Below, in pieces: positions 4,838-6,000 of a stretch of DNA of 6,000 nt. Every line of letters begins with the position of its first letter. Position 1 is the stretch's first letter. The DNA is from an uncultured Oscillibacter sp. (GTDB taxonomy: Bacteria; Bacillota_A; Clostridia; Oscillospirales; Oscillospiraceae): positions 1 to 6,000 of the forward strand of contig CAQVQZ010000131.1 in the NCBI GenBank assembly GCA_948902155.1, in the 5' to 3' direction. Below the pieces are notes generated by a model. The model worked only from the letters and a program-made list of their open reading frames with translations, was not told where the DNA came from and made no database searches. The position numbers and the translations under genes are program-made.

Positions 4838-6000
4838 TTACCCTTTGAACTCCACGAACAGCTCGCGGACGGCGTTGGGGTCCGCAGGGGCGGCTTTCTT
4901 GGCAGGGGCGGCGGGCTCGTCATGCGGGCCGTCGCGCCAGGCCAGGAACTTGGGGGCTACCTGGGGGAACAGGGCCAGGGAGAGCACGTCCTCGTCGCTC
5001 TTGGCGATGTCCTTGAACTCCTCCCGGTACTTCTCCACCTCCGGCTGGAGCTGGTCCGCCGGGCGGCAGGTGATCACGTCCTCGGGCTTGATGCCGGCCA
5101 GGGTCCGGACCTCCTCGTTGACGGTGCCGGGAAGCTGGCCATACTCGCCCCGGAGAAGTCCCTTGGACTCCTTGGGGAAGGTTTTGTATTTGCCGACGAT
5201 CACGTTCATGACGGCCTGGGTGCCCACAATCTGGCTGGTGGGGGTGACCAGCGGGGGATAGCCGAAGTCCTTGCGGACCCGGGGAATCTCCGCCAGCACG
5301 TCGTAATACTTCTCCTCCTTGCCCGCCTGCTTGAGCTGGGAGATAAGGTTCGACAGCATGCCGCCGGGGACCTGGTAGAGGAGGGTGTTGGTGTCCACGT
5401 TCAGGACTTTGGGGTCCAGGGAGCCCTGCTCTTTGAGCTTCTGGGCGACTTTGCGGAAGTGGGCGGCGGCCTCGCTCATCTTGTTCAGGTCCAGCTTGGT
5501 GTCCCGGACGGTGCCCTGGAGGGTGGCCACCAGGGACTCCGTGGCGGGCTGGGCCGTGCCGTTGGCCAGGGGGCTCAGGGCCGTGTCCACGATGTCCACG
5601 CCGGCGTAGGCCGCCATGAGGTACACCATGTCGCCGGTGCCGGTGGTGTTGTGGGTGTGGAGGTGGATGGGAATTTTCACGGTCTCCTTCAGCTTCTTCA
5701 CCAGAGAGTAGGCGTCCATGGGCAGGAGCAGGTTCGCCATGTCCTTGACGCAGATCACGTCCGCGCCCATCTGCTCCAGCTCCTGGGCCAGCTTGACAAA
5801 GTACTCCTCGCTGTGGATGGGGGAGATGGTGTAGCTCAGAGTGGCCTCCACCATGCCGCCGTACTTCTTGGTGGACTTGATGGCCTGCTCCAGATTCCGC
5901 ACGTCGTTCAGGGCGTCGAAAATCCGGATGATGTCGATGCCGTTTTCAATGGACTTGCGGCAGAAGGCATCCACCACGTCGTCGGCGTAGTGCTTGTAGC
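4838..6000 (-). CDS. oadA: Oxaloacetate decarboxylase alpha subunit / pyruvate carboxylase subunit B-type carboxyltransferase, 5' end outside window
   Basis: This is the C-terminal 386 complete residues of a biotin-dependent carboxyltransferase of the OadA/PycB family, which transfers CO2 between oxaloacetate and carboxybiotin. Reading continues past 6000 (YKHYADDVVDAF at the edge), so the GTG at 5977 is internal. Visible motifs, counted from the first complete codon, are RIFDALND near 25, VKDM with Lys85 (the residue carbamylated in this family), HLHTH at 112-116 (metal-binding His112 and His114) and LANGTAQPATES near 144-155. The end is an Ala/Pro-rich linker then NAVRELFVEFKG, with no biotin domain (no AMKM-like site), so a separate biotin carrier must serve it. 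In anaerobes this can work with the sodium-pumping beta and gamma subunits or a carboxylase subunit. No partner is visible here, so decarboxylase versus carboxylase cannot be decided. Confidence 0.9.
   Translation of the reverse strand, partial: YKHYADDVVDAFCRKSIENGIDIIRIFDALNDVRNLEQAIKSTKKYGGMVEATLSYTISPIHSEEYFVKLAQELEQMGADVICVKDMANLLLPMDAYSLVKKLKETVKIPIHLHTHNTTGTGDMVYLMAAYAGVDIVDTALSPLANGTAQPATESLVATLQGTVRDTKLDLNKMSEAAAHFRKVAQKLKEQGSLDPKVLNVDTNTLLYQVPGGMLSNLISQLKQAGKEEKYYDVLAEIPRVRKDFGYPPLVTPTSQIVGTQAVMNVIVGKYKTFPKESKGLLRGEYGQLPGTVNEEVRTLAGIKPEDVITCRPADQLQPEVEKYREEFKDIAKSDEDVLSLALFPQVAPKFLAWRDGPHDEPAAPAKKAAPADPNAVRELFVEFKG

Noticed and set aside
4456..5261. Two + strand open frames (4456-4836 and 4716-5261)
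   Set aside because: They overlap the end of the CarD-like gene, the terminator, the 48-aa gene and the oadA-like gene on the other strand, and lack ribosome sites or recognisable domains.
5977..5977. GTG 5977 as the start of the oadA-like gene
   Set aside because: The frame stays open to the window edge with family-typical sequence (YKHYADDVVDAF), and the protein would lack the N-terminal part of the carboxyltransferase barrel.

Overview
The window looks like chromosomal DNA from a GC-rich, gut-type Firmicute, most likely of the Oscillospiraceae/Flavonifractor group. This is an inference from several signals together: strong AGGAGG-type ribosome binding sites, textbook vegetative promoters (TTGACA/TATAAT), a triple SLH-domain surface protein, a CarD-like regulator, a biotin-independent oxaloacetate decarboxylase alpha subunit, and small Lys/Asp-rich 'DP...GVDLP' peptides. 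No phage, plasmid, transposase or CRISPR gene is visible.

Layout. 1-86 is a tRNA-Ser(CGA) missing about five 5' bases, with its CCA encoded. 87-340 holds two strong hairpins and the leader of a LacX-type aldose 1-epimerase gene (341-1213, +), which ends at a stem-loop (1245-1277). 1214-1647 has no gene. It holds that terminator, a 164-bp imperfect inverted repeat (1345-1508) resembling a MITE or palindromic intergenic repeat, a perfect-consensus promoter (1544-1572) and a terminator-like leader hairpin. The promoter drives a secreted SLH-anchored serine hydrolase of the beta-lactamase/penicillin-binding fold (1648-3537, +).

A 13-bp hairpin (3542-3572) separates that gene from a convergent 74-residue peptide gene (3574-3798, -), which has its own promoter (3854-3882) and a GC-only stem in its leader. 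A CarD-like gene (4002-4520, +) is transcribed divergently from it and ends in a strong bidirectional terminator (4531-4567). That terminator is shared with a small 48-residue gene on the minus strand (4570-4716). Upstream of this, on the same strand, is the 3' part of an oadA/pycB-type gene (4838 to beyond 6000), with a perfect AT-rich palindrome just after its stop codon.

Functional picture. The genes do not form one pathway. They are mostly single-gene transcription units: sugar anomer interconversion, cell-surface hydrolase, small peptide of unknown role, RNA polymerase-binding regulator, and central C3/C4 metabolism. The least explained parts are the two small peptides, the inverted-repeat element beside a consensus promoter, and the repeat-like hairpins next to the tRNA and oadA.
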